Source: Arcobacter sp. CECT 8985 (lineage in GTDB: Bacteria; Campylobacterota; Campylobacteria; Campylobacterales; Arcobacteraceae). From it: a DNA stretch of 64,000 nt. Shown here in pieces: positions 25,790 through 35,299 of the stretch (position 1 is the first letter of the stretch; the number at the start of each line of letters is the position of its first letter). A program made the position numbers and the translations under genes. The stretch is from NCBI RefSeq assembly GCF_004116495.1, contig NZ_PDKC01000003.1:86391-150390 (forward strand), given 5' to 3'. The notes beneath the pieces are model-generated. The model was given only the letters and a program-made list of their open reading frames with translations. It ran no database searches and was not told the origin of the DNA.

Positions 25790-26665
25790 ATGCAACACTT
25801 GATTACAACTTCTGATTTTACAAAAGATGAAATTATTGAGTTATTTGATGATGCAAGAATGTTTAGAGACTTAGAATCTAGTGAATATTTAAAAGGTAAA
25901 TTAATAGTAACACTTTTTTTTGAAAATTCAACGAGAACTAGAAGCTCTTTTGAAATAGCTGCTAAGAGATTAGGTGCTGAAGTGGTATCTTTAGATGTTG
26001 GAAGTAGTTCAAGAAGTAAAGGTGAAACAATTTTTGATACAGTTGCAAATATAAATGCAATGAAACCAAATGCAATTGTTATTAGACATAGTGAATGTGG
26101 TTTACCTGAAAGCCTTAAAGAACATGTAGATTGTCCAATTTTAAATGCAGGTGATGGATTTAATGCACATCCAACACAAGCTCTTTTAGATTTATTTACT
26201 ATTATTGATAATTTTGATGGAAAAGTTGAAGGTAAAAAAGTTGCAATTGTTGGAGATGTTAAAACTTCAAGAGTTGCATCATCAGATTCTAAACTTTTCC
26301 CTAGATTTGGAATTGAGCCTATTTTTGTTGCACCTGATCATTTTAAATCTGATGATCAAAGTATAAGACAAGTAACGTTATTAGATGAAGTAATTGATGA
26401 AGTTGATGTTGTTATGAGTTTAAGAACTCAACTTGAAAGACACTCACAAGTTTATTATACATCAATGCAAGAGTATGCAAAAGATTATTGTATTACAAAA
26501 GATACTTTTTCAAATAGAGATCTAATTTTACTTCACCCAGGTCCTGTAAATAGAAATATTGATATAGATGATGAAATGTTATTAGATCCTAGAAGTAAAG
26601 TCTTACAACAAGTATCAAATGGGGTTGCTGTAAGAATGGCAGTTCTAAAAAAATTAGTTAAATAA
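25790..26665 (+). CDS. pyrB: Aspartate carbamoyltransferase catalytic subunit
   Basis: A 291-residue enzyme that joins carbamoyl phosphate and aspartate in pyrimidine synthesis. The carbamoyl-phosphate motif FFENSTRTRSSFE (about 43-55), HPTQALLDL (about 126-134) and HPGPVNRN near the C-terminus are complete. It is slightly shorter than many homologues but contains both domains. The next gene, pabB, begins seven bases after its stop, so the two are probably cotranscribed. No regulatory pyrI follows. Confidence 0.95.
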   Translation: MQHLITTSDFTKDEIIELFDDARMFRDLESSEYLKGKLIVTLFFENSTRTRSSFEIAAKRLGAEVVSLDVGSSSRSKGETIFDTVANINAMKPNAIVIRHSECGLPESLKEHVDCPILNAGDGFNAHPTQALLDLFTIIDNFDGKVEGKKVAIVGDVKTSRVASSDSKLFPRFGIEPIFVAPDHFKSDDQSIRQVTLLDEVIDEVDVVMSLRTQLERHSQVYYTSMQEYAKDYCITKDTFSNRDLILLHPGPVNRNIDIDDEMLLDPRSKVLQQVSNGVAVRMAVLKKLVK

Positions 26666-26672
26666 AGTAAAA

Positions 26673-27629
26673 TTGAATAAAAAAGAGAATATTCGAAAAC
26701 TTTTAAATAAAAATGGTTCATCAAAAGAACCATTTTTTTTTATGGTTTCATATGATTTAAATAAATATGAAATCTTTAAATTAAAAGATTTACCTTCATA
26801 TATAAATTTTGAAATATCTCAAAGTGTTTCTTCTAATTCTTCAAATACTTCTTTATTGAAAAAAAATCCAATTGATTTTCAAACATACAAAAAAGAGTTT
26901 GATATTTTGCAAAATAATATCAAAGAGGGAAACTCATATCTATTAAATTTAACTTTTCAGACAAAAATACAAACCCCTTTATCTTTAGAAGAGATTTATA
27001 AAAAAGCAAATGCTAGATTTAAATTAAAATATAAAAATAGTTTTGTTTGTTTTTCTCCTGAAAAATTTGTTGAAATTAAAAATAATAATATTTATACATA
27101 TCCTATGAAAGGAACAATTGATTCAACAATTTTAAATGCAAAAAAGAAAATATTATCCAATGAAAAAGAGATGGCTGAACATACGATGGTAGTAGATTTA
27201 TTAAGAAATGACCTTAGCATAGTATCTTCAAAAGTAAGAGTTGAAAAATTTAGATATTGTGAAGAAATTAATGCTGGAGAAAAAAGACTAATTCAAGTTA
27301 GCTCTAAAATAAAAGGAGAACTTAATAACAATTGGAAAAATCATATTGGTGATATTATTACTGAACTTTTACCAGCAGGATCTATAACTGGAACACCTAA
27401 AAAGAAAAGTGTTGAGATATTAAATGAAGTGGAAAACTACAAAAGAGATTATTATACAGGAATTGCAGGAATATTTGATGGTGAAAATCTTTATAGTTTT
27501 GTTCTTATTCGATTTATTGAAAATATTAATGGTGAACTCTTCTACAAAAGTGGGGGAGGAATAACTTGTGATTCTGATGCAAAGTTAGAGTATCAAGAGA
27601 TTATAGATAAGATTTATATTCCTTCATAA
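26673..27629 (+). CDS. pabB: Aminodeoxychorismate synthase component I
   Basis: A 318-residue chorismate-binding protein. It makes 4-amino-4-deoxychorismate for folate using ammonia from a PabA partner. The C-terminal core carries YPMKGTIDS, HTMVVDLLRNDL, LLPAGSITGTPKKKS and YTGIAGIFDG. The N-terminal part is shorter than in E. coli PabB, as is usual for short Campylobacterota forms. The start is TTG with no strong ribosome binding site, so the start is less certain. A matching class IV lyase is encoded nearby at 29594-30184. Confidence 0.88.
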   Translation: MNKKENIRKLLNKNGSSKEPFFFMVSYDLNKYEIFKLKDLPSYINFEISQSVSSNSSNTSLLKKNPIDFQTYKKEFDILQNNIKEGNSYLLNLTFQTKIQTPLSLEEIYKKANARFKLKYKNSFVCFSPEKFVEIKNNNIYTYPMKGTIDSTILNAKKKILSNEKEMAEHTMVVDLLRNDLSIVSSKVRVEKFRYCEEINAGEKRLIQVSSKIKGELNNNWKNHIGDIITELLPAGSITGTPKKKSVEILNEVENYKRDYYTGIAGIFDGENLYSFVLIRFIENINGELFYKSGGGITCDSDAKLEYQEIIDKIYIPS

Positions 27630-27711
27630 TTAATGTAATTATTTTGTAACCTACCTATTATAAAATTTTTATAATTGCTATTTATAAATAAAATGTTGTA
27701 GGGGACATATT

Positions 27712-28782
27712 ATGAAAGATAAAATCTTTATTATTGAGTGTAGTGTAGGGAGTGATAAGGGATTTGATGGCTTTAGGGCAGACACAAAACCAATTTTAAA
27801 TGAGATTCAAAAAGTAGGTGCATATGAAACCGAAATTGTATTTTATAATTCACAAAAAAAAGAACTTCTTTTTGAATATTTAAAAAAACAAGCATATGCA
27901 GTAATTAGTAGAATTAATCCTGGGAATTTAAAAGAAGTTGATGAATATTTTCAATTTTTAAATAATTTAAGCAAGGAAAATATTGAAGTTTATACTCATC
28001 CTAATGTTATGATTAATTTAGATTTTAAAGATATTTTATATAAATTAAAAGATACAAGTTTAGGTGAAAAAAGTACTAAATTTTATCAAAAAGTAGAAGA
28101 TTTTCATCGAGATTTTCCAACTGTTTTAAAAGAAGAAAAAATTAGAGTTTTAAAAACAAATTATGGTTCAACAGGTCAGGGCATTTATCTTGTTAGGTTA
28201 AATAGTGATAATAGTGTAACTCTTACAGAAGCTGTAAATAATGAAAAAGAAAAATTTTCTTCTATTGAAGATTTTATGACTGATTTTACATGGAAATTTG
28301 AAGAAAATGATGAAAATGCAGTCTATTTTAGAAATAAAAAAGGTTTTGTATCTTGCAAATACCTAAATAGAATCTCTGAAGGTGAAATAAGAGTACTATT
28401 TGTAAAAAATAGACCAATTTGTGTAGTTCATAAAAAACCAAAAAATGGTGAATTCTCCGCTACACTTTTTAGTGGAGCACAATATATTTATGAATCAGTT
28501 GAAAATCCCAAAAATAAAGATGTTGTTGATTTGAGTGTAAAAGGATTAAAAAAATTGAAAAAATATTGTGAAGGACATGAATTTCCACTTTTATGGACAA
28601 TGGATTATATTTTAGATTATGATGAAAATGGCAAGGATTCTTATATTTTAAGTGAAATAAACTGCTCTTGTGTTGGTATAACTACTCACTTGGAATATGC
28701 AAAAGAAGTTGCATCTGTATTTAAAAGAGATTTAATAATAAATAATATCAATGATGGATTGATTTCATATTCAGTAAGTTAA
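27712..28782 (+). CDS. Cj0069 family protein, ATP-grasp-like
   Basis: A 356-residue protein resembling Campylobacter Cj0069, a family with no established function. TNYGSTGQGIYLVRL (near residue 145) looks like an ATP-binding loop. RVLFVKNRPICVVHKKP and the C-terminal YILSEINCSCVGI recall the metal-binding E-x-N of ATP-grasp ligases. An acid-amine ligase role is plausible but not shown. GTAGGGGA precedes the ATG. Its stop overlaps the convergent hydrolase gene by four bases. Confidence 0.7.
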   Translation: MKDKIFIIECSVGSDKGFDGFRADTKPILNEIQKVGAYETEIVFYNSQKKELLFEYLKKQAYAVISRINPGNLKEVDEYFQFLNNLSKENIEVYTHPNVMINLDFKDILYKLKDTSLGEKSTKFYQKVEDFHRDFPTVLKEEKIRVLKTNYGSTGQGIYLVRLNSDNSVTLTEAVNNEKEKFSSIEDFMTDFTWKFEENDENAVYFRNKKGFVSCKYLNRISEGEIRVLFVKNRPICVVHKKPKNGEFSATLFSGAQYIYESVENPKNKDVVDLSVKGLKKLKKYCEGHEFPLLWTMDYILDYDENGKDSYILSEINCSCVGITTHLEYAKEVASVFKRDLIINNINDGLISYSVS

Positions 28783-29543
28783 TTACTGATATGAAGTTTT
28801 AGAAAACTTAATACTTCAGGAATTGTATATTTGTTTTCAATCACATTATGTCTTGTTTTAGGTAAGATTACTACTTTAGCATTTTTATATTTTAAAAGTG
28901 CATTTGTACAGTGTCCAGTCACTTTATTATGCTCAAATTTTGAATTGTTACTAAAAAATTCATCTTTTGTTCCAATTATATTTAAAAAAGGATCTGATTT
29001 TTTGGCACCAATTTTGAAATCATTACTATAATATCCATTTTCACAAGCAAATGCTGTAATAATTCTACCTTTAAACTCATTCCTTGAATATTTTGCAGCA
29101 GCAAGTGCTCCTTCACTACTCCCCATTAAAAATATATTTTTAAAATCAATAAAATCAAACTCTTTTAATTTTTTGATATTATAGAAAATTTCCGCAACTC
29201 TAACTTTATGAACTTCTTCATATTTTTTTAATTTATCAGGAGTTTTATATGTTGGCCTATTTTTTAATTTAAAAGAGTTTGGAGCAAAAAAGATATAATT
29301 TTCATCTACTATTGCATCTTTGTATTTTTTTCCATATGAAAGTCCTGCTGATCCATGCATATAAAAAACTACAGGATATTTTTGTTTATTTTTAAAGGTG
29401 TTGAATTTTTCTTTAAACTTTTTAATAGATAAAAATAGTGGTTCTTTTATACCTTCAAATCCTTTTGGAAGTGCAATATATGCTTCTTTATATGTTTCTT
29501 CAAAATTATTATATTTTTTTATTGTTTTTTTTATTTTACTCAT
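28779..29543 (-). CDS. Alpha/beta-hydrolase (dienelactone hydrolase-like)
   Basis: The start is placed at ATG 29543, where AGGA lies upstream. A further upstream frame adds 17 unlikely residues. The 254-residue protein has the oxyanion region VVFYMHGSAGLSYG, a nucleophile elbow GSSEG (FLMGSSEGALAAA) and a late His in KTRHNV, together a complete Ser-His catalytic set. The substrate is not evident. It lacks a signal peptide. It sits between two folate genes but on the opposite strand, so a link with folate synthesis is not supported. Confidence 0.75.
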   Translation of the reverse strand: MSKIKKTIKKYNNFEETYKEAYIALPKGFEGIKEPLFLSIKKFKEKFNTFKNKQKYPVVFYMHGSAGLSYGKKYKDAIVDENYIFFAPNSFKLKNRPTYKTPDKLKKYEEVHKVRVAEIFYNIKKLKEFDFIDFKNIFLMGSSEGALAAAKYSRNEFKGRIITAFACENGYYSNDFKIGAKKSDPFLNIIGTKDEFFSNNSKFEHNKVTGHCTNALLKYKNAKVVILPKTRHNVIENKYTIPEVLSFLKLHISN

Positions 29544-29593
29544 TTTTATAATTCCTAAAATATTTTTAGTTATTATAACAGAAGAAAAAAACA

Positions 29594-30184
29594 ATGGGAT
29601 TACAATATTTTATGGAAGAAAAACAATACTTTGAAACAATAAAATGTGATGATTATAATATTTTTAATATAGAATATCATAATAAAAGAGTTGCAAAAAC
29701 AATTGCAAAAAATTTCGATTTAAGTGAATATATTTATCCGTTAAGCCAAAAACTTTTACGTTGTAAAATTATTTATAATGATGATGAGATATTAAAGATT
29801 GATTTTTTTGAATATAAAAAAAGAGATATTAAAAAATTTAAAATTGTATATGATGATGAAATTAATTATGAAAAGAAGTATCTTAATAGAGAAAAATTAA
29901 ATTGCCTATTTGAAAAAAAAGATAATTGTGATGAAATTATGATTTTTAAAAATGGCTTATTAACAGATACATCAATAGCAAATATCGCAATTTTTTATAA
30001 TGATTTATGGATTACTCCTTCAAAGCCTTTATTAAATGGGACAACTAGACAAAGATATCTAGATTTAGGTATTTTGAAAACTGCAGATATTACTTTTGAT
30101 ATGTTAAAAAATGCTGAAAAAATTGCTTTATTAAATGCAATGATTGATTTTGATGTTTTGGAAGATTATTCATTTTTATTATAG
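29594..30184 (+). CDS. pabC: Class IV aminotransferase-fold aminodeoxychorismate lyase
   Basis: A 196-residue protein of the branched-chain aminotransferase/PabC fold. FETIKCDDYNIFNIEYHNKR resembles the PabC N-terminus. The C-terminal half has FKNGLLTDTSIANIAIFY and TPSKPLLNGTTRQRYLD, typical of PabC. It would release 4-aminobenzoate from aminodeoxychorismate, completing the step begun by the nearby PabB. The protein is shorter than E. coli PabC. A second in-frame ATG at 29612 could be the true start; neither has a strong ribosome binding site. Confidence 0.8.
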   Translation: MGLQYFMEEKQYFETIKCDDYNIFNIEYHNKRVAKTIAKNFDLSEYIYPLSQKLLRCKIIYNDDEILKIDFFEYKKRDIKKFKIVYDDEINYEKKYLNREKLNCLFEKKDNCDEIMIFKNGLLTDTSIANIAIFYNDLWITPSKPLLNGTTRQRYLDLGILKTADITFDMLKNAEKIALLNAMIDFDVLEDYSFLL

Positions 30185-30807
30185 ACTCTATTTAAAATAA
30201 CTTTCCATTTGTTTGTTTTACCCCATTTTATTTTAACTTTTTTATAGATTTTTTTATCTTTTAAAATATATGCTCCAAACTCATTAAAGATGTATTTAGG
30301 AATAAGTTTTGGTCTTTTATCAAATGTGATTACTTTAAAACTTAGATTATCTAAAACTAAAGGAATGCTTTTTTTATTTTTAAAGTATAGTAAAACCATA
30401 TGGTAAGAAGTTTCACCTTTTACTTGAACAACAGCTAAATAAAGATTTTTTTTATTAACACCAAGTGATAAAAGTGTAAAGTATTTTGCAATTGCATAAT
30501 CTTCACAATCCCCTTTCCCTTCAATTAGAAACTCTTTTGGTGTTGCCCAATAATCATCAACTTTATACTTATCTTCATCATCAACAGGTAGTATTTTATT
30601 ATAAAAACTATTTGTATATCCTAGTTTTTTTATTAAAGGAAAGTTTTTTGCTTTTTTTAATAATCTATTATATTTTACTAATCTTATTGCAATTTGCCTA
30701 TGATTAGTACTTTTTAAAATTGAATTATATTCGCTTTGTGTTAAAGTTATTTTTTTTGCTTCAATTGTAGATATAAAAATAAAAATAAGTAAGATTATTT
30801 GTTTCAT
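30166..30807 (-). CDS. Exported bacterial transglutaminase-like cysteine peptidase
   Basis: The start is set at ATG 30807; a TTG at 30822 is less likely. The 213-residue precursor starts with a signal peptide (MKQIILLIFIFISTIEA). The transglutaminase-like core has Cys in GKGDCEDYAIAKYF, His in ETSYHMVLLY and Asp in VLDNLSF. This matches the BTLCP family, to which LapG belongs. LapG cleaves a surface adhesin, but no LapD or adhesin gene is here, so the substrate is unknown. Its 3' end overlaps the convergent pabC by 19 bases. Confidence 0.82.
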   Translation of the reverse strand: MKQIILLIFIFISTIEAKKITLTQSEYNSILKSTNHRQIAIRLVKYNRLLKKAKNFPLIKKLGYTNSFYNKILPVDDEDKYKVDDYWATPKEFLIEGKGDCEDYAIAKYFTLLSLGVNKKNLYLAVVQVKGETSYHMVLLYFKNKKSIPLVLDNLSFKVITFDKRPKLIPKYIFNEFGAYILKDKKIYKKVKIKWGKTNKWKVILNRVYNKNE

Positions 30808-30849
30808 AAGATATAATAACAAGTTAATTTATAAAAAAGGATAAATTAA

Positions 30850-31287
30850 ATGATTAATAACATATTAGAACAAAATGATTATAAAGATTTAATAAGTAAA
30901 CAAGTTGAAGAAGTTATTACATATTTATTAAGAAATAATAAAGAGTTTTCAATTACAGCAAATTTAGATGCTTTAAAATTTAATCCAGAACTTCCTTTGG
31001 GGGTAAAATCACAATTGGCAAAATTTTCTTTATATATATTATCAAATTATACATATACAACTGCAAAAATTGAAAATGGCTTTTTAAGTTTTGAAGCAGG
31101 TTTTGGAAGTGAAAACTTTGGTTCAGTAGTTAATGTACCATTGTATTCAATTTTTCAAATAATAATTGATGATTCAATTTTATATTTAAATCCAATAGCA
31201 ACAGTAGATAAATTTAATAAAGATCCAAAATCTAAATCTTTAAATGTATTTAAAAACAATCCCAAAAATCAAGATTTAATTAAATAA
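30850..31287 (+). CDS. Conserved hypothetical protein, possibly SspB-like
   Basis: A 145-residue acidic and hydrophobic protein that I do not firmly recognise. The central part (NGFLSFEAGFGSENFGSVVNVPLYSIFQI) has the pattern of strands and a 'vP' turn seen in SspB, the ClpXP adaptor. The C-terminal tail is charged, as in that family. This is a weak resemblance only. AAAAAGGA precedes the ATG. The azlC start directly abuts its stop, so it is cotranscribed with the azlCD exporter. Confidence 0.6.
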   Translation: MINNILEQNDYKDLISKQVEEVITYLLRNNKEFSITANLDALKFNPELPLGVKSQLAKFSLYILSNYTYTTAKIENGFLSFEAGFGSENFGSVVNVPLYSIFQIIIDDSILYLNPIATVDKFNKDPKSKSLNVFKNNPKNQDLIK

Positions 31288-31974
31288 ATGAGTCTTTCCA
31301 TTGAATTAAAAAAAGCCTTTACTATATCAATCCCCATTTTGATGGGATATATAGTTCTTGGTTTTGCATTTGGTTTATTAATTACAAGTTTTGGATATGC
31401 TTGGTATATTGCAGTTTTAATGTCCGTTTTTATTTACGCTGGTGCACTTCAGTTTGTGGCAATTAATTTTTTTAGTGTAAAAGCTGGATATGTTGATATT
31501 GCAATTGCTTCTTGGTTTGTAAATATTAGACAATCTTTTTATGGATTATCTTTATTAAAAAAGTTCAAAAATAGTGGAAAGTTAAAACCATATTTGATAT
31601 TTAGTTTAACAGATGAAGTATATGCACTTTTAACTACCATAAAAGAAGACAATAGTATAAATAAAAAATATTTCTATTTTTATTTAGGGTTATTAAGTCA
31701 AATTTATTGGATAATAGGTACAATTGCTGGCTCTTTTGTAGGTTCTTTTACAAAATTTGACACAGCAGGTTTAGAATTTTCATTAACTGCTTTGTTTGTT
31801 GTACTGTGCATAGAACAGTATAAAAATTTAAAAAATATCTATCCATTTTTGATAGGTTTATTTGCCTCTATTTTTTCTTTGATTTTTATTCCAAGTGATA
31901 AAATGTTAATTGTTTCAATTTTTATATCACTATTAATGTTACTATTTTTTAGAAAAAAGGTAGAAATTGGATAA
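31288..31974 (+). CDS. azlC: AzlC family branched-chain amino acid exporter subunit
   Basis: A 228-residue membrane protein with about seven to eight hydrophobic segments. The AzlC landmarks are FTISIPILMGYIVLGFAFG at the start, the YAGALQFVAI stretch, NIRQSFYGLSL and LTDEVYALL. With AzlD it forms an exporter of branched-chain amino acids or analogues such as azaleucine. The ATG follows the preceding stop directly. The small subunit gene overlaps by eight bases. Confidence 0.9.
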   Translation: MSLSIELKKAFTISIPILMGYIVLGFAFGLLITSFGYAWYIAVLMSVFIYAGALQFVAINFFSVKAGYVDIAIASWFVNIRQSFYGLSLLKKFKNSGKLKPYLIFSLTDEVYALLTTIKEDNSINKKYFYFYLGLLSQIYWIIGTIAGSFVGSFTKFDTAGLEFSLTALFVVLCIEQYKNLKNIYPFLIGLFASIFSLIFIPSDKMLIVSIFISLLMLLFFRKKVEIG

Positions 31975-32287
31975 TACACAGATTTTTATAGCAATAGCAA
32001 TTATGAGTTTAGTTAATTATTTTACTAGAGTTTTTCCTTTTATTTTTTTTATGAAAAAACAACCACCAAAATTTGTAGTTTTTATTGAAAGATTTTTTCC
32101 AGCTGTAATTATTGTAATTTTAATTGTATATACATTAAAAGATACCGATTTTTCTTTGTATCCATATGGTTTAAAAGAGATATTGGGTATATTTTTTACA
32201 GCTATTTTGCATCTTAGTATAAAAAATTATTTGATATCTATATTTGGTGGAACTATATTTTATATGGCTTTAGTACAATATTTATAG
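31967..32287 (+). CDS. azlD: AzlD family exporter small subunit
   Basis: A 106-residue membrane protein with about four hydrophobic segments. The AzlD pattern NYFTRVFPFIFF and FFPAVIIVILIVYTL is clear. The start is TTG inside the end of azlC. It completes the two-component exporter. Its 3' end overlaps the convergent zinc-ribbon gene by six bases. Confidence 0.88.
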   Translation: MDNTQIFIAIAIMSLVNYFTRVFPFIFFMKKQPPKFVVFIERFFPAVIIVILIVYTLKDTDFSLYPYGLKEILGIFFTAILHLSIKNYLISIFGGTIFYMALVQYL

Positions 32288-32644
32288 TGACTCTTCATTA
32301 ACTTCTTCATCCCATAAAATTGATACTCCATACTCTTCATGGGGTATTGCATATTTAAAATACTCTTTTGTTCCTTTTCTTCCATGTAGTCTTACAACTG
32401 TTTGTCCATCTTGCAAAAGTTTTTTAACTTCATATTCTGAAATACTTCTTTTATTCCATCTAAGAAGTGCATTTGAATATATTCTAAATCTACATGTTGA
32501 ATCAGCAGTATATACATATGTATCACTTTCATCATACTCTTTTTTTGCATTTTCACAGCTGTAAAGTTTTATTTTTTTGCCTTGTGCTGTTATTTTCTTT
32601 GATATAACATTACCTTTGCAGTAAGGGCATTGTCCTAATATCAT
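32282..32644 (-). CDS. Small zinc-ribbon protein
   Basis: A 120-residue protein. CPYC near residues 6-9 and two later cysteines (SCENAKK, STCRFRIY) could bind zinc. The remainder (WNKRSISEYEVKKLL, VRLHGRKGTKEYFKY) resembles the small C-terminal zinc and repeat modules of topoisomerase I-like proteins. I cannot assign a function. AAAAGGAG stands before the start. It is monocistronic and converges on azlD. Confidence 0.6.
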   Translation of the reverse strand: MILGQCPYCKGNVISKKITAQGKKIKLYSCENAKKEYDESDTYVYTADSTCRFRIYSNALLRWNKRSISEYEVKKLLQDGQTVVRLHGRKGTKEYFKYAIPHEEYGVSILWDEEVNEESL

Positions 32645-32715
32645 AATATTACTCCTTTTGAAGGATTATATAAAAATAAATTGTTTTTTATTGATTTTAT
32701 TACAAGTTGTAAGAA

Positions 32716-32734
32716 ACTTGGGAAGAACCCAAGT
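32716..32734 (-). terminator. Terminator of the fabH operon
   Basis: Inverted repeat ACTTGGG/CCCAAGT with a five-base loop, one of the few GC-containing stems in the window. It lies just after the fabH stop and is followed leftward by TTCTTAC. Confidence 0.6.
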
Positions 32735-32740
32735 ATAATG

Positions 32741-33739
32741 CTAGTTTTTAGGAGAAAATTTAAAAAGTGCACTTCCCCAAGTAAGACCTGCACCAAAAGC
32801 GTCAAATAAAATTGTATCGCCTTTTTTTATTTTTCCTTCTTCATAAGCATCATTCATCGCCATTGCAATAGAAGCTGCTGATGTATTACCATATTTATGT
32901 ACAGTAACAACGATTTGTTCTTTTTTTAATCCTAATGATTCACCAACTGATTTTATAATTCTGTAATTAGCTTGATGAGGAATAAAATGGTCAATATCAT
33001 CATTAGTTACGTTGTTTTTTTCCATAATCTCTTTTACGTCAGAAGTTAATGTTTTAACTGCAAGTTTGAAAGTTTCATTACCTTTCATTTTAATACAAGC
33101 CATTTTATTGTCTAAAACTTCTTGTGAACAAGGATTTTTACTTCCTCCACCTGGAGTTTGAATCACATCATTATGATTTCCATCACTTGAACATTGAACA
33201 TCAACTATTGCTTCTTCTTTGTTATTTGTTGCTGAGATTATTGCTGCACCAGCGCCATCACCAAATAAGAAACAAGTACTTCTATCAGTATAGTCTAATA
33301 TTGAAGAGTATTTTTCAGCTCCAATAATTAATACATTTTTTTTCATGCCAGATTCAATAAATGCTTTTGCAACATTTAGAACATAAACAAAACCAGTACA
33401 AGCAGCACTAATATCAAAAGCCATAACAGGAGGTAATCCAAGTTTAGATGCAATTAAACATGCAGTTGAAGGCATACATAAATAATCTGGAGTTACAGTA
33501 GCACAAACAACTAAGTCAATATCTTCTTTTGCAATATTTGCTCTTTGTATAGCAACTTCTGCTGCTCTTACTGCTAAATCTGATGAAGCTTCATTATCTT
33601 CCGCAATTCTTCTTTCTTTTATTCCTGTTCTTTTTGTGATCCATTCATCACTTGTATCTATGATTTTTTCAAAATCATGGTTTGTCATTATCTTTGGTGG
33701 TATATAAGCACCAATAGACCTAAAAGCTGCGTAAGCCAT
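32741..33739 (-). CDS. fabH: Beta-ketoacyl-ACP synthase III
   Basis: A 332-residue thiolase-fold enzyme that starts fatty-acid synthesis by condensing acetyl-CoA with malonyl-ACP. The catalytic triad is visible: Cys in DISAACTGFVY (near 113), His in HFIPHQANYRII (near 255) and Asn in KYGNTSAAS (near 285). The length is normal. It follows plsX by 16 bases in the common rpmF-plsX-fabH order. A terminator stands after it. Confidence 0.96.
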   Translation of the reverse strand: MAYAAFRSIGAYIPPKIMTNHDFEKIIDTSDEWITKRTGIKERRIAEDNEASSDLAVRAAEVAIQRANIAKEDIDLVVCATVTPDYLCMPSTACLIASKLGLPPVMAFDISAACTGFVYVLNVAKAFIESGMKKNVLIIGAEKYSSILDYTDRSTCFLFGDGAGAAIISATNNKEEAIVDVQCSSDGNHNDVIQTPGGGSKNPCSQEVLDNKMACIKMKGNETFKLAVKTLTSDVKEIMEKNNVTNDDIDHFIPHQANYRIIKSVGESLGLKKEQIVVTVHKYGNTSAASIAMAMNDAYEEGKIKKGDTILFDAFGAGLTWGSALFKFSPKN

Positions 33740-33755
33740 TATATTAAATCCTTAA

Positions 33756-34748
33756 TTATTGTTTATACTCATTTATTCTATCTTCAATATTAATATTTAA
33801 GTTAGAACTTGCCGCAGTTATAGCTTGAAAAATTGCATTTTTTACTGCTTTAGCGTTAGATTTGCCATGGGCAATAATAACAGGAGCTTTTACACCTAAT
33901 AATGGTGCACCACCATATTCTGCATAATCAACTCTTACTTTAAGCCTTTTAAATACTTTTCTCATTAACACTGCACCGGCAATAGAAATAAGTGATCTTT
34001 TAAGATTTTTCTTTATAATTGTTCCGATAGTATCAGCTACACCTTCAGCTGTTTTAAGTAATATATTACCAATAAAACCATCACAAACAACAACATCTAC
34101 TGAACCTTTAAATACATCACTTCCTTCTACATTCCCACCAAAGTTAGGAATTTTAGAAATTAGTTTAAAGGCTTCTTTTGTAACTTCATTACCTTTGCTT
34201 GGTTCTTCACCATTACTTAATAGTCCAACAATAGGCTCTTCTTGTTTTAACACATCTTGAGCATACATTTGTCCCATAATAGCAAATTCAAAAAGGTTTT
34301 TTGCGTCACAATCAACATTTGCACCAACATCTAATACTAATGTATTATGATTTTCAATAGTTGGCATTAATGTTGCAATAGCTGGTCTTGAAATACCTTT
34401 AATTCTACCAATTCTAAGTGTTGCAAGTGACATTGTAGCACCAGAGTGTCCAGCAGATACTAAAGCATCAGCTGTTCCTTCTTTTACTAATTCAATTGCT
34501 TTATATATTGTAGAATCTTTTCTTTTTAACGCATCAGTTGCACTATCACTCATTGATATTACATCTTTTGTGTCAAGAATTTCAATTCTATTAAGAAAAT
34601 TGTTAGGTATAAGGTTTAGTAGTTCTTCTTTGTCTCCAACAGCAATTGCTTTGAAGTTTGTGTTGCTTCTTAAAGCTGCAACAAGTCCATCAACAATGGG
34701 CTCAGGACCAAAGTCCCCTCCCATCGCATCAATAGCTATTTTAATCAT
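33756..34748 (-). CDS. plsX: Phosphate acyltransferase PlsX
   Basis: A 330-residue enzyme that makes acyl phosphate from acyl-ACP for phospholipid synthesis with Pls[20 protein letters not shown] at the N-terminus, [13 protein letters not shown] and [13 protein letters not shown] are typical. Its ATG overlaps the rpmF stop by one base (TAATG), giving coupled translation. It lies between rpmF and fabH. Confidence 0.96.
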   Translation of the reverse strand: MIKIAIDAMGGDFGPEPIVDGLVAALRSNTNFKAIAVGDKEELLNLIPNNFLNRIEILDTKDVISMSDSATDALKRKDSTIYKAIELVKEGTADALVSAGHSGATMSLATLRIGRIKGISRPAIATLMPTIENHNTLVLDVGANVDCDAKNLFEFAIMGQMYAQDVLKQEEPIVGLLSNGEEPSKGNEVTKEAFKLISKIPNFGGNVEGSDVFKGSVDVVVCDGFIGNILLKTAEGVADTIGTIIKKNLKRSLISIAGAVLMRKVFKRLKVRVDYAEYGGAPLLGVKAPVIIAHGKSNAKAVKNAIFQAITAASSNLNINIEDRINEYKQ

Positions 34749-34900
34749 TAGCTTTTGTATTCACCCGTATTTGGGTTAACAGTATGAGGCATTTTCCAAG
34801 TTCCATCACTATCTTTAACAGGTCTTTTTAAAGCTATTTTGTAGTGAGTTCTTCTTTTAGCTGCTCTAGTATGAGATACTCTTCTCTTAGGTACTGCCAT
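34748..34900 (-). CDS. rpmF: 50S ribosomal protein L32
   Basis: A 50-residue basic protein read from ATG 34900 after AAGGAG. It starts [20 protein letters not shown], the standard L32 start, and contains the [12 protein letters not shown]-terminus. The usual zinc-binding cysteines of some L32 forms are absent, so this is the cysteine-free type. It sits between yceD and plsX in the conserved order. Confidence 0.95.
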   Translation of the reverse strand: MAVPKRRVSHTRAAKRRTHYKIALKRPVKDSDGTWKMPHTVNPNTGEYKS

Positions 34901-34911
34901 AATTTATCTCC

Positions 34912-35289
34912 TTAAAATTCTTTTTCAATTTTTATGTTGTCATCAAGACAATTTTTACAAATATGATAATCGCTCTCAATTGATGAAAGTTCACTTTCAC
35001 AAATTTCATCAAAATCAATTATACCATTTTCTATTTCAATAACTAAATCTTCTGATTCGTTATCTTTAAACATCCCATCACTTAGAAGAAAATCAAGTTT
35101 TTCATCTAAATTAATGTTCTCTTCTTCGCCACATCTTATACATAAAACAGGAGTTTCTCCTGTTAATTGTGCATCTACTTTGATTAGAGTTGGCGATATT
35201 TTACAAAAAGAACCCTCTAATTTTACTGAAGCAAAATTATTAGTAAACTCTTTTGGAGTTGTAGGTACTTTTCTAAATTCAATTTTCAT
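34912..35289 (-). CDS. yceD: YceD family (DUF177) protein
   Basis: A 125-residue protein with two Cys pairs (LCIRCGEE and ICKNCLDD) and the acidic middle typical of DUF177/YceD. It lies directly upstream of rpmF, the conserved place for this family. YceD has been linked to 23S rRNA metabolism; the exact action is not settled. It starts 11 bases after the ndk stop region, on the same strand. Confidence 0.85.
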   Translation of the reverse strand: MKIEFRKVPTTPKEFTNNFASVKLEGSFCKISPTLIKVDAQLTGETPVLCIRCGEEENINLDEKLDFLLSDGMFKDNESEDLVIEIENGIIDFDEICESELSSIESDYHICKNCLDDNIKIEKEF

Positions 35290-35299
35290 TTAAAGATTC

